This document shows positions 48,280 to 56,697 of a stretch of DNA of 64,000 bases, in pieces. How positions within the stretch are numbered: position 1 is the first letter of the stretch; each line of letters opens with the position of its first letter. The translations under genes were made by a program, and so were the position numbers. Under the pieces are notes generated by a model. It was given only the letters and a program-made list of their open reading frames with translations, had not been told where the DNA came from and ran no database searches. The stretch is from CAWATZ01 sp963784995 (GTDB lineage Bacteria; Planctomycetota; Planctomycetia; Gemmatales; Gemmataceae), in NCBI GenBank assembly GCA_963784995.1, contig CAWATZ010000004.1, positions 975,331 through 1,039,330 of the forward strand. Reading direction: 5' to 3'.

Positions 48280-49381
48280 CGTCTTCTCCCTTCACCTTCG
48301 GCGGCGGTTTCCCTGGGTCGCCGCTGTAGTATTTCCACCAGCGGGCAAACTCCTGCTGATACTCCTTGCCCACCTCGGCCGAATCGATGATGAGCAGGTT
48401 CTCGTTGTTGTCCTCGACGGCGCTGACCGACAGGTTGAAGCTGCCGACCATCACCGTCTTGCCATCGATAATCACCACCTTGTGATGGAATTTCGAGTCC
48501 TCGTCGTCGAACTTGACCTCGATGCCGGCCTTGCGCAGCTCCTTGAACGGGACGTACTTCCAGCGGGCGGTCGAGCCATCGCCGCTGAAGAGATTGTCGA
48601 GCAGCACGCGGACCTTGACGCCGCGCCTGTGGGCCCGGATCAGCGCCTCGGCGATGTCCTGGCTGCTGAAGACAAAGCACATCACCTCAACGCTCTTCCT
48701 GGCGCCGTCGATGCGCTCGACGATGGCCGGCACCGGGTCCATCCAGGGAGTGAAGAAGCTCTGGATGCGAGCCGAGCCGACCCGCACCTCGGCATGAGGC
48801 AGCACCGTCTTGGGCGTGCCGCGCCTGCCGAAATAGCCCTGCCGCTGGCGGTCGAACTCGGTGGCGAAGTTGGCGGCCAGCTCGGGACTGTCGATCCAGA
48901 CGTTGCTGTTGGGGTTGTAGAGCAGACAGGTCTCGGTCATGTTGGTGCTGCCGGTCCAGACCCGGCGATTGTCGGCGATCAGGAACTTGTTGTGCATCAG
49001 GCCGCTCTTCTTGGTGTCGAGCATGACCTTGACCTTGCTCTTCTCCAGGACCAGCCGGGCGGCCTTGTTCTTGGGGTTGTTCCACCACTGTTCCTCGACG
49101 ACGATCTGCACGTCGATGCCTTCGCGCGAGCGCTGGGCCAGCTTCTCGGCCACGGTGATCATGTCCACCTCGTGGATGGAGCCGTGAATCGACTTTTTGG
49201 CCGAGTCGAGGAAACGCATCAGGTTGAAGTAGAGGCTTTGCGGATCGCGGGCGGCCTTGGGGCCGAAGAAGACCTGAATTCCCGGAGGTCCGGCCAGGGC
49301 CAGGCCCGTGGACAGGACCAGGGCCAGGACCACGACCGCGGCACGGCGCAGCCACTTCGCGGAGATCACGGGGGCAAACAT
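48269..49381 (-). CDS. secreted phospholipase D-like protein
   Basis: A 370-residue protein with two complete HKD motifs: HNKFLIADNRRVWTGSTN and HHKVVIIDGKTVMVGSFN. Each has the catalytic His, Lys and Asp of the phospholipase D family. A signal peptide (AAVVVLALVLSTGLALAG) precedes, so it acts outside the cytoplasm on lipids or nucleic acids. ATG 49381 was chosen over the GTG at 49390. The pairing with an SNase-type nuclease suggests breakdown of extracellular nucleic acid (inference). Confidence 0.9.
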   Translation of the reverse strand: MFAPVISAKWLRRAAVVVLALVLSTGLALAGPPGIQVFFGPKAARDPQSLYFNLMRFLDSAKKSIHGSIHEVDMITVAEKLAQRSREGIDVQIVVEEQWWNNPKNKAARLVLEKSKVKVMLDTKKSGLMHNKFLIADNRRVWTGSTNMTETCLLYNPNSNVWIDSPELAANFATEFDRQRQGYFGRRGTPKTVLPHAEVRVGSARIQSFFTPWMDPVPAIVERIDGARKSVEVMCFVFSSQDIAEALIRAHRRGVKVRVLLDNLFSGDGSTARWKYVPFKELRKAGIEVKFDDEDSKFHHKVVIIDGKTVMVGSFNLSVSAVEDNNENLLIIDSAEVGKEYQQEFARWWKYYSGDPGKPPPKVKGEDDDV

Positions 49382-49462
49382 GAGCGGCACTCCAGCGAGT
49401 CAGTGAGTTGTCTGGAGTGGATGGTAGCCGTGTGGAAGCCGTAAAGCAAGCGTCTTGTCTAT

Positions 49463-49556
49463 TTTTGGAGTGCGGTGGCTTGACACCGCTTTCTTTCTTT
49501 GGGAGACGCAATCAAGGCAAAGAAAGAAAGCGGTGTCAAGCCACCGCACTCCAAAA
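49463..49556. repeat. palindrome, ttttggagtgcggtggcttg family
   Basis: Arms of 39 nt, perfect, around a short centre, with T- and A-runs at the outer ends. It ends 15 nt before the stop of the DUF1080 gene, and so may serve as its terminator. Confidence 0.95.
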
Positions 49557-49571
49557 CGGCCACGTGGAACC

Positions 49572-50360
49572 TCACTCCCCGCTCTTGCTCTCCTTCTTCT
49601 CCTTCTTGATCGGTTCCAGCTCCTTGAATTCGCGAATCCAGACGTTGCGGAAGCGGACCGGGTTGCCGTGGTACATCAGCACCAGGGGGAGCTTGCCGTG
49701 CTTGACGTAGTTCGGTTTCTGGTCGTAATGCGTCTGCCCCAGGATCTCGGTGTGGTTCTGCACCAGGACGCCGTTGTGGAAGACGGTCACGAAGCCCGGC
49801 TTGAGCAGCTTGCCGTCCTCGGCGAAGCGTGGGGCGGTGAAGGCGATGTCATAGGTCTGCCATTCGCCGGGTTTGCGGGACACGTTCACCATCGGAGGCC
49901 GCTGGTTGTAAAGGGCGGCGCACTGGCCCTCGGGGTAGGTCTTGTTGTCGTAGGAGTCCAGGATCTGGATCTCGTAGCGCGCCCCCATGAAGCCGACGCC
50001 ATTGTTGCCCCGCCCCTGGTCCTTGCCCTTGACCTCCTTGGGGGAGGCAAACTCCAGATGCAGCTGGCAATCGCCGAACGACTGCTTGGTCTCGATCCGG
50101 CTCCTGGCGGTGCAGCCGCCATCCTCGTCCACCTTCCACTTGTCCGCCCCTTTCCAGGCGTCGAAGTTCTTGCCGTCAAACAGCACGATGGCGTCGGCGG
50201 GCGGCCCCCCGTGTACTCCCGGCGTCACGATGGCCGGCTCGGGCCAGACCACGCCGCTGAGGTAGCGCTGGCCGATCGCTTGCCCGATCAGGGCCGCGCA
50301 CACCACCACACTCACTCCCCACACCATCAGCCGCCACGATTGCTTGACAGGAGGCTTCAT
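49572..50360 (-). CDS. DUF1080 (3-keto-disaccharide hydrolase-like) secreted protein
   Basis: A 262-residue protein from ATG 50360, preceded by aagga. A signal anchor (LMVWGVSVVVCAALIGQAIG) leads into the DUF1080 fold: FDGKNFDAWKGADKWKVDED, SFGDCQLHLEFASP, NNGVGFMGARYEIQILDSYDN, then QTYDIAFTAPRF and the final VRFRNVWIREF. The family is a concanavalin-like sandwich; some members cleave 3-ketoglucosides formed by Gfo/Idh/MocA enzymes, and several such oxidoreductases are in this window. Activity here is inferred. Confidence 0.9.
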   Translation of the reverse strand: MKPPVKQSWRLMVWGVSVVVCAALIGQAIGQRYLSGVVWPEPAIVTPGVHGGPPADAIVLFDGKNFDAWKGADKWKVDEDGGCTARSRIETKQSFGDCQLHLEFASPKEVKGKDQGRGNNGVGFMGARYEIQILDSYDNKTYPEGQCAALYNQRPPMVNVSRKPGEWQTYDIAFTAPRFAEDGKLLKPGFVTVFHNGVLVQNHTEILGQTHYDQKPNYVKHGKLPLVLMYHGNPVRFRNVWIREFKELEPIKKEKKESKSGE

Positions 50361-50415
50361 TTGCTGTTCCTTTCTGCCACGGAAAACGATGACTTCGGCA
50401 ACGGTGATGATTGTA

Positions 50416-50805
50416 TCAACGCGGGGCGTCGCTGGACTCGGATTCGCCGGGCTCAAGCGCGTCCAGGTCAATCGTTTCCAGGGGCTCGTCCCAGTTGTCG
50501 TTCGGCGGCCGCTCCAGGATCAGCTCCTTCCAGCCTCCGGCGGCAAACTCCGGTGGGGGCTCGCTGAGGGGAATGGGCTCCTCCGTGAAGTCGGGCGGCT
50601 CCTCATCGGGCAGGCGATGCCATTGCAGGGGTTTCAGGTCGTCGCGGACGATGCGCTGGGAGCCATCCGGCAGCTCCTGGAAGATCAGCGGCAGGCCGAC
50701 GAGGGCCTCGCCGGGGAGCGAGTCCACGCGCCGGCGGGCTTCCTCGTAGGTGGGGAAACTCTCGCAAACCTTTCCCGTGGTCGTGAGCATCTCGACGATA
50801 AACAC
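50416..50805 (-). CDS. acidic protein of unknown function
   Basis: A 129-residue protein starting MFIVEMLTTTGKVCESFPTY. The C-terminal half is acidic and proline-rich (PPDFTEEPIPLSEPPPEF), with no cysteine pattern or membrane segment. It lies upstream of the DUF1080 gene, with 55 bases between. I know no family. The codon use and frame agree with neighbours, so it is probably real. Confidence 0.65.
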   Translation of the reverse strand: MFIVEMLTTTGKVCESFPTYEEARRRVDSLPGEALVGLPLIFQELPDGSQRIVRDDLKPLQWHRLPDEEPPDFTEEPIPLSEPPPEFAAGGWKELILERPPNDNWDEPLETIDLDALEPGESESSDAPR

Positions 50806-50868
50806 CGCTCGTCAGCCTCTCCGCGTTCTGGGGAATGGGCTTGATCGCTCCTTCCATGATAACAAAAC

Positions 50869-50953
50869 GGACGGAGCCGCGCACGCAGCGCAGCGGAGTA
50901 AGCGGTTCACGCCAACCGCTTACTCCGCTGCGCTGCGCTGCGCGGCTCCGTCC
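50869..50953. repeat. palindrome, ggacggagccgcgcacgcag family
   Basis: Arms pair across a short centre near 50910. It adjoins the stop codon at 50954 with no gap. Confidence 0.92.
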
Positions 50954-51292
50954 TCACGCGATCCACACCCGGCGGGCCAGGCCGCGCCACGAGTAGCCGT
51001 AGAACTCCCCCGGAACCAGCCCCAGGCCGTGCGGCGGCGGCGAGCTGCAAAAGGCCTCGAAGCTCGGAAAGGGCCGGCCCTGGGCGTCGGTCAGCAACCT
51101 CCAGGGGCGATACTGCAGCCCGCACTCCAGCAGCTCCCGCACCCGCTCCGGATACGCCAGGGCTGCCCGGTCAATTGACTGAAAGGCACTGCGCCAGCGC
51201 TGGGCCCATTCCACCGTGCCCGCGTCGCTCCGGGAACCGATCTGTCCCGGGTCGATTCGCCTGGTCGAGAGCCGCACCGTGTTTCCTGTCAT
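50954..51292 (-). CDS. small protein of unknown function
   Basis: A 112-residue protein starting MTGNTVRLSTRRIDPGQIG. It has tryptophan- and arginine-rich parts (EWAQRWRSAFQSIDRAALAY) and ends GEFYGYSWRGLARRVWIA. No domain recognised. It is divergent from the small gene at 51466. Its stop codon abuts a palindrome. Confidence 0.6.
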   Translation of the reverse strand: MTGNTVRLSTRRIDPGQIGSRSDAGTVEWAQRWRSAFQSIDRAALAYPERVRELLECGLQYRPWRLLTDAQGRPFPSFEAFCSSPPPHGLGLVPGEFYGYSWRGLARRVWIA

Positions 51293-51465
51293 CGTCCCGA
51301 TCCTCCCCGGACTCGGCTTGCCGCAGCGCGTCTCCCAGAGCGTTCCATTTTCTCCCGATTAACTCAAGGCCAACTTGCCACAATCGGAGCAGCGGAGAGC
51401 CACCGACGTGGCCAGGACCCTCTTCCATGCGGTATGATGCCTGGAAAGAATTGTGGGAGAGCAAC

Positions 51466-51888
51466 ATGACCCAGAGCAAGTCGAAGCGCGTCAAGGCATA
51501 CGTCGTCCACCAGAAGCAATGGTGGTACAACGACGAATACCACCAAACATTGGAGCCGGGAACGCCGGTGAAAACCTTCCTGGTGCGGGAGAAGGCCGAG
51601 GTCTACCGCCGCGAAAAGGAATGCAGTGCCCGCAAAAAGGGAGAGGTCACCAATCCTTTCTCGCTCCAGGGGCTCGACTGGGGCGACTGGGCCAGCTTGC
51701 CCCAGGGGGAATTCGACCAGCGGATGCAGCAACTGGGGGTGACGCCGCTCGGACGCAACGATCCCTGGGGTTGGTGGGATGACGTCGTGGGCGACCTGAC
51801 CGACGAACAGCGGAACGCGATCTGGGACCTGCTGGACCAGATCAGCCTCTTCGAGGTGGTGGAAACCGAGGTGGAGCTGGAAGAATAA
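51466..51888 (+). CDS. small protein of unknown function, paralogue of the next gene
   Basis: A 140-residue acidic protein. ATG 51466 follows gggagagc; an earlier in-frame ATG at 51427 is possible. It shares with its neighbour the pattern of a variable head, a KAE.YR.EKE..AR stretch, NPF, then a DW..LP.G.F......LG.TPL motif and a final D..TDEQR..IW..LD. The two are thus tandem duplicates that have diverged. No known domain. Function unknown. Confidence 0.7.
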   Translation: MTQSKSKRVKAYVVHQKQWWYNDEYHQTLEPGTPVKTFLVREKAEVYRREKECSARKKGEVTNPFSLQGLDWGDWASLPQGEFDQRMQQLGVTPLGRNDPWGWWDDVVGDLTDEQRNAIWDLLDQISLFEVVETEVELEE

Positions 51889-51909
51889 GGCCGTCAGGGA
51901 GATCGCGTC

Positions 51910-52401
51910 ATGGGCGTCACCAGGAACCGAGTCCTTTATCTTGTGCAGGAGATCCTGTGGAAAATCGACCTGGATGTCTGGGAGGCGATCTGGGACGTCG
52001 AGGCGAAACCGTACCGGAACCGGAAGGGGCAATTGACTCCTGATTTCGCGACTTTCCGCTGTCCCAACCCGGCACAGGGCCGGCCGATCAAGCTCTTCGC
52101 CGACAAGCGGAAAGCGGAGCAGTTCCGGACGGAGCGTGAAGCGAAAGCCCGGCAGGAACGAAATCCCTTCCTCCACGGGGAGGAACTGGCGGACCTGACC
52201 AGCATGCCCTCGGGTGTCTTCTCCGACTGGCTCCTGGACGCGGGAATCGCCTCGCCGCTGGTGAGCCCGTTCGATGCGAACACCTGGTTTCGCTGGTGGC
52301 AGGGTGACGACCTGACCGAGGAGCAGCGGGCCCGGGTCTGGGAGGGGCTGGACCTGGTGCGGTACTTCACGGTGGTCCGCCTCGAAGCGCCGGAAAGCTG
52401 A
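51910..52401 (+). CDS. small protein of unknown function, paralogue of the previous gene
   Basis: A 163-residue protein. It carries KLFADKRKAEQFRTEREAKA, ERNPFLHGEELADL, LLDAGIASPLVSPFD, and ends DDLTEEQRARVWEGLDLVRY, matching the preceding gene's ending DLTDEQRNAIWDLLDQISLF. The common pattern suggests a conserved but undescribed family. It lies 21 bases after the neighbour and before the DUF6915 gene; all three run in one direction, so they may share a transcript. Confidence 0.7.
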   Translation: MGVTRNRVLYLVQEILWKIDLDVWEAIWDVEAKPYRNRKGQLTPDFATFRCPNPAQGRPIKLFADKRKAEQFRTEREAKARQERNPFLHGEELADLTSMPSGVFSDWLLDAGIASPLVSPFDANTWFRWWQGDDLTEEQRARVWEGLDLVRYFTVVRLEAPES

Positions 52402-52450
52402 TTCAATTGCCGCCCTGGCTCGTGAGGTAACATTCGTGGGAGAGAACAAG

Positions 52451-52798
52451 GTGTCCAAAGCTCTGATCCATGCCCGCAGCAGTGCCCGCAAATATGGCGG
52501 CCAACCCGAGGACTACATCGCCATTCACGAGAAAATGGACTCGAGGAAGAGCGCCCACGCCGAGGTGACGCATCGCTGCGTGTTCCATTCCGCCTTCGGC
52601 ATTTACGTGATCGAGGACATCTTCGGCCGGACCATCACCAACTCCGACGGCAAGGAGGTGTTCGTCCGCGACATCGCCGAGCAGCACGTCCTGGAAGACC
52701 TGGGCTGGATTCCCTCCCTGAGCGACTGGCTGCGCGAGATGCCGGCCGAGCCGTGGATGGCCGGAGCGCGCAAGCTGCCCATCAAGATCGTGGAATAA
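52451..52798 (+). CDS. DUF6915 family protein
   Basis: A 115-residue protein with the DUF6915 pattern: KALIHARSSARKYGG at the start, YIAIHEKMDSRKSAHAEVTH, CVFHSAFGIYVIEDIFG, NSDGKEVFVRDIAEQHVLED, LGWIPSLSDWLREM. The role of the family is unknown. The start is GTG 52451 (gggag upstream) or GTG 52436. It is 13 bases ahead of the HTTM gene. Confidence 0.82.
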   Translation: MSKALIHARSSARKYGGQPEDYIAIHEKMDSRKSAHAEVTHRCVFHSAFGIYVIEDIFGRTITNSDGKEVFVRDIAEQHVLEDLGWIPSLSDWLREMPAEPWMAGARKLPIKIVE

Positions 52799-52811
52799 GG
52801 CCAATCCAGAA

Positions 52812-53786
52812 ATGCCGCCGAGCAACGTGGTCGGTCTGAAGCCCTGGCTGCCGTCCTTCCTGGCCCGCTCTCCCTGGTGGACCGAGCCGATCGCGGCCCA
52901 GCGTCTCGCCTCACTGCGGATCGGCGTCGGCCTCACCCTGCTGCTGGACGTGCTGGGGACCTACCTACCCCGGGCCAGCGACTTCTTTGGAGCGGGCAGC
53001 CTCAGCGCACCCGGCACCTTCACCACCGACGCCTCACCGCTGGTATGGCATCGCCAGCTGCTGGAGCGAATCCAGTCTCCGGAAGGCTGGCGAATCGTCC
53101 TGCTGATCTGGGCGCTGTCGGCCTTGTTGCTGTGCCTCGGGCTGCTGACACGTCTGGCCGTGATCGTGGCCTGGTTCATCTCCATCACGGTCACGCACAT
53201 TAATCCCTTCCTGCACAACAGCGGCGACCAGGTGCGGAACATCCTGCTGCTGTACCTGATTGTGACGCCCTGTGCGGCTGTCTGGTCGCTGCCGGCGTGG
53301 TGGAAGCGGCGGGCGGGTCCGCGTCTGCAGGTGCTAACTTATCCCTGGGCGGTGCGGCTCTTGCTGATCCAGCTGGCCGCGATCTATTTCATGAACGGCC
53401 TGTACAAGCTGCGCGGGCCCCACTGGCACGGAGGGGCCGCTCTGAGTTACGTGCTGGGCGATGTCAGCTGGACGCGCTGGTCGTTCGCCTCTTGGCCGAT
53501 GCCGGAGTGGTTGCTGGTCACGGCCACCTGGGTCGTGCTGGTCTGGGAGCTGGGGTTTCCGCTCTTTGTGTTCATGCCCGCTCTGCGTGGACCGGCACTG
53601 TGGCTGGGTGTGGCCTTTCACCTGGGTACGGGGCTGACCATGCGACTGGGACCGTTTCCTCTTTACGTGCTCTGCCTGTACCTGCCGCTGGTGCCGTGGG
53701 AGCGCGGTGCGCCCGCCGGCCAGCGGAGCCACAGCCGGCAGACTCGTCCCGCCTGGGGACTGACCCGGCAAAAGAAATCGCGGTGA
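52812..53786 (+). CDS. HTTM-domain membrane protein
   Basis: A 324-residue protein with about six to eight membrane helices (LASLRIGVGLTLLLDVLG, VLLIWALSALLLCLGLLTRLA, LLLIQLAAIYFMNGLYKL). The pattern HNSGDQVRNILLLYLIVTPC and FMNGLYKLRGPHW is that of the horizontally transferred transmembrane helix (HTTM) family, related to vitamin K-dependent gamma-carboxylase. No catalytic lysine region can be assigned, so carboxylation is not claimed. It follows the DUF6915 gene closely. Confidence 0.85.
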   Translation: MPPSNVVGLKPWLPSFLARSPWWTEPIAAQRLASLRIGVGLTLLLDVLGTYLPRASDFFGAGSLSAPGTFTTDASPLVWHRQLLERIQSPEGWRIVLLIWALSALLLCLGLLTRLAVIVAWFISITVTHINPFLHNSGDQVRNILLLYLIVTPCAAVWSLPAWWKRRAGPRLQVLTYPWAVRLLLIQLAAIYFMNGLYKLRGPHWHGGAALSYVLGDVSWTRWSFASWPMPEWLLVTATWVVLVWELGFPLFVFMPALRGPALWLGVAFHLGTGLTMRLGPFPLYVLCLYLPLVPWERGAPAGQRSHSRQTRPAWGLTRQKKSR

Positions 53787-53869
53787 AGAGGTGAAACTTC
53801 CGGGCTGCTGTCGGGTTTATCCCGAGATAGAGACGGGAAATCAGATCACCCAAATGAGGAGTGTGTCCC

Positions 53870-54583
53870 ATGAAAGTGTGGCAGAAGAGTTTGCTGAGTC
53901 TGGGCCTGTTGCTGGGTCTGGTGGTTCTGGCCAGCACCCAGGCGGATGGGCAGGACAAGAAGAAGGGCGACAAGGACAACAAGGGTCGGCCTGGACAGGG
54001 TTTCCAGATCGGCCAGCAGCGCGATCTGGTGTCCGCCGACCTGCAGGACAAGCTCAAACTGACCGCGGAGCAGAAGGAAAAGCTCACCAAGCTGAGCAAG
54101 GAGTACACGGACAAGACCAAGCCGATCAACGACAAGATCCGGGAAGCGGGCCGCGGTAACTTCCAGGGGCTCCGCGAGCATTTCCAGGAGCTGCAGAAGG
54201 TCCGCACCGAGTACACCGACAAGGTCAAGGCCATGCTCAACAACGAGCAGAAGAAGACCTTTGACGAGAACAGCCGGAATCGGCCGGTCGGCTTCGGTCC
54301 GGGTGGTGCGGGCGGTTTCGGCGGTGCTGGCGGCTTCGGTCGGCCGGCCGACACCTCGCTGTTCTCCCGCGACGTCCAGGACAAGCTGGAGCTGAAGGCC
54401 GAGCAAAAAGAGCAGCTGGCCAAGATCAAGAAGGCCCTGGACGAGCTGTCTCAGGGCGTGCTGACGGCCGAGCAGAAGAAGAAGTTCGAGGAGATGCAGA
54501 AGAATGCCGGTAACGCCGGTGGCCGGGGCGGCCGGCCCGGTGGCCCGGGCGGCCCGGGCGGCCAGCGTCCCCAGCGGCCGTGA
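53870..54583 (+). CDS. secreted protein of unknown function with two LxxEQK-type repeats
   Basis: A 237-residue protein from ATG 53870, preceded by gagga. A signal peptide (SLLSLGLLLGLVVLASTQADG) is followed by two similar helical units: SADLQDKLKLTAEQKEKLTK and SRDVQDKLELKAEQKEQLAK. They are joined by a glycine-rich stretch (GFGPGGAGGFGGAGGFG). The C-terminus is also glycine- and proline-rich. The repeats recall the LTxxQ motif of CpxP/Spy-like periplasmic proteins, but more weakly. A terminator follows. Confidence 0.78.
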   Translation: MKVWQKSLLSLGLLLGLVVLASTQADGQDKKKGDKDNKGRPGQGFQIGQQRDLVSADLQDKLKLTAEQKEKLTKLSKEYTDKTKPINDKIREAGRGNFQGLREHFQELQKVRTEYTDKVKAMLNNEQKKTFDENSRNRPVGFGPGGAGGFGGAGGFGRPADTSLFSRDVQDKLELKAEQKEQLAKIKKALDELSQGVLTAEQKKKFEEMQKNAGNAGGRGGRPGGPGGPGGQRPQRP

Positions 54584-54616
54584 GGCTCGATGAGGGCAGC
54601 AGCAAGAAATCCCAAT

Positions 54617-54659
54617 GCGGGCCGTCAGGGGAACACCCGACGGCCCGTTGCTTTTTTCT
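54617..54659 (+). terminator. rho-independent terminator
   Basis: Stem gggccgtc / gacggccc with a loop, followed by gttgcttttttctc. It lies 34 nt after the stop of the secreted protein. Confidence 0.8.
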
Positions 54660-54660
54660 C

Positions 54661-54710
54661 GTAGGACGGCTCTCCCGAGCCGTCCAGACGGCTCGGGAGA
54701 GCCGTCCTAC
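54661..54710. repeat. palindrome, gtaggacggctctcccgagc family
   Basis: Perfect arms of 24 nt directly after the terminator and 24 nt before the hpnC start. Confidence 0.95.
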
Positions 54711-54721
54711 CGGGGAAGTCC

Positions 54722-54727
54722 TATAAT
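54722..54727 (+). promoter_or_regulatory. possible -10 element of hpnC
   Basis: TATAAT ends 7 nt before the hpnC ATG, so transcription would start at or near the first codon, giving a leaderless message. No -35 match is visible; that position falls in the palindrome. Confidence 0.35.
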
Positions 54728-54734
54728 CCGCTGC

Positions 54735-55661
54735 ATGGAGATTGCTTTTGCCACGGATTTGAAGCGGTTCGGCCCTGACAGCGGCGCCCGGCCGGTGCCT
54801 TTTGCCCAGGCCCAGCTTTACTGCCGGCAGCTGGCCCGGACTCACTACGAGAACTTCTCCGTCGCCTCGCTGCTGTTGCCGCGCCGCTTGCTGCCCCACT
54901 TTCACGCCATCTACGCCTACTGCCGCTGGGCCGACGACCTGGCCGACGAGGTCGGCGACAACAGCGACTCGCTCCGCTTGCTGGCCTGGTGGCGCGAGGA
55001 ACTCCGCCGCTGTTACGCCGGTCAAGTGACCCACCCCGTGATGATCGCCCTGGTGCCGACCATCCAGCGTTTCCGCATCCCGGAGCGGCCCTTCCTCGAC
55101 CTGCTGACCGCGTTTGAGCAGGACCAGCGCATCAAGCGTTACCGGACCTACGAGGAGTTGCTCGGCTACTGCACCAACTCGGCCAACCCGGTCGGCCACC
55201 TGATCCTCTACCTGGGCGAAGTCTTTGAGCCGGAACGGGCTGCCCTGTCCGATTGCATTTGCACCGCCCTGCAGCTGGCCAACTTCTGGCAGGACGTGGC
55301 TCGCGACCTGGACATCGGCCGGGTCTATCTCCCCCAGGAAGACCTGGACCGGTTCGGCTGCACCGAGGACGACCTGCAAAGCCACCGCTTCACGCCTGCT
55401 TTCGCCGAGCTGATGCGCTTTGAAGTGGACCGGACCCGGGAGCTGTTCCACAAGGGCTGGCCGCTGATCGAGCGGATGCCGGCCGACCTGAAAGGCGACG
55501 TGGAGCTGTTCGTCCGCGGCGGCCTGGCCATCCTGGGCAAGATCGAGGCGTGCGGCTACGACGTGCTGACGCGCCGGCCGGCCCTGTCCAGGTGGGAGAA
55601 GGGGGCCCTGGCGCTGCGACTGCTGTGGCGGCGCTTGCTGCGGCTGTTGCCGGTGTGGTGA
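54735..55661 (+). CDS. hpnC: hydroxysqualene synthase-type squalene/phytoene synthase HpnC
   Basis: A 308-residue isoprenyl-condensing enzyme. The motifs HFHAIYAYCRWADDLADEVGD (first aspartate-rich region) and LANFWQDVARDLDIGRVYLP (second) are those of the squalene/phytoene synthase fold. In the hopanoid pathway HpnD, HpnC and HpnE turn farnesyl diphosphate to squalene through presqualene diphosphate and hydroxysqualene. HpnC is assigned because the adjacent gene is HpnD-like; the motif alone does not separate them. Confidence 0.9.
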   Translation: MEIAFATDLKRFGPDSGARPVPFAQAQLYCRQLARTHYENFSVASLLLPRRLLPHFHAIYAYCRWADDLADEVGDNSDSLRLLAWWREELRRCYAGQVTHPVMIALVPTIQRFRIPERPFLDLLTAFEQDQRIKRYRTYEELLGYCTNSANPVGHLILYLGEVFEPERAALSDCICTALQLANFWQDVARDLDIGRVYLPQEDLDRFGCTEDDLQSHRFTPAFAELMRFEVDRTRELFHKGWPLIERMPADLKGDVELFVRGGLAILGKIEACGYDVLTRRPALSRWEKGALALRLLWRRLLRLLPVW

Positions 55662-55669
55662 GCTTTTTC

Positions 55670-55710
55670 TCCCCTCTCCCCGCTGGGGAGAGGGGTTGGG
55701 GGTGAGGGGA
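55670..55710. repeat. solo arm of the tcccctctccccgctgggga family
   Basis: Matches the outer arm of the composite palindrome at 36709-36848 without a partner arm here. It fills the space between hpnC and hpnD. Confidence 0.85.
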
Positions 55711-55718
55711 AGACCCGG

Positions 55719-56595
55719 ATGGCTGCGACAACGGTTGTGCTGACGCGAGGCGAATCCTACGCCTGGTGCGAGCGCCTGGCCCGGCGCGAGGCCGGCAACT
55801 TCTACCACGCCTTTCGCATCCTGCCGGCCGACCAGCGGCGAGCCATGTGCGCCCTGTATGCGTTCATGCGCCTGACCGACGATCTGGCCGACGGTCCCGC
55901 CGACCCCGCCGACAAGGCCGGCCAGCTGGAACGCTGGCGCCAGCAATTGCACCAGGCCCTGCAAGGCGACGACCTGCACTCGATCCATCCCGCGCTCCGG
56001 CACGTGGTCCACACCTACGGCATCCCGCCGCGCTACCTGGAAGACGTGCTGGATGGCGTGAGTATGGATCTGGAGATCTCCCGCTATGACACCTTCGCCG
56101 ACCTGTATCGCTACTGCTACCACGTCGCCTCGGCGGTGGGCCTGGCCTGCATCCACGTATGGGGTTTTCGCGGCGAGCAGGCCCTGAAACAGGCCGAGTC
56201 GGCCGGCATCGCCTTGCAACTGACCAACATCCTCCGCGACCTGGGCGAAGATCACGCCCGCGGCCGGATTTACCTGCCGCGCGAGGACCTGGCCCGGTTC
56301 GGCTACGGCGAGGAGTGCCTGGGGCAACGCCTCCGCGACGAGCGCTTCCACGAATTGATGCGTTTCGAGGTGTCCCGGGCCCGGACTTACTACCAGGCCG
56401 CCGAGCCGCTGGTCGGAGCGCTGCAGCCGGCCGGCCGGGCCGTGTTCCTGGTGATGCTGCGCACCTATCGCGGTCTGCTGGAGGCGATCGTCCGCCGGGA
56501 CTACGATGTGTTTCAGCAAGCGCGTCCGTCTGAGCAAGCTGCACAAGCTCTGGCTGGCCGCCTCCGCCCTGCCGGTCCGCTGGGGCTGGCTGTAA
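55719..56595 (+). CDS. hpnD: presqualene diphosphate synthase-type HpnD, frameshifted near the end
   Basis: A 291-residue prenyl synthase with LYAFMRLTDDLADGPADPAD and LTNILRDLGEDHARGRIYLP, the two aspartate-rich regions. At about 56511 the run gtgtttcagc has one T too many: with it removed the frame reads DVFSKRVRLSKLHKLWLAAS and ends ALPVRWGWL at 56595, a natural C-terminus of the family. Uncorrected, it would run on into the following palindrome to 56630. This is a homopolymer indel, typical of sequencing error. The enzyme makes presqualene diphosphate from two farnesyl diphosphates. Confidence 0.88.
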
Positions 56596-56610
56596 CGGAA
56601 ACTGTTTCTC

Positions 56611-56681
56611 GTAGGGTGGGCCGAGCGTAGCGAGCCCCACCATGCCTGCCGGTGGGCCTCGCTACGCTCGGCCCACCCTAC
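56611..56681. repeat. palindrome, gtagggtgggccgagcgtag family
   Basis: Arms 56611-56640 and 56652-56681, almost perfect over 30 nt, with an 11-nt loop. It begins 15 nt after the corrected hpnD stop and ends 16 nt before the next gene. Confidence 0.94.
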
Positions 56682-56697
56682 TTTAGAGGTAACGTCC

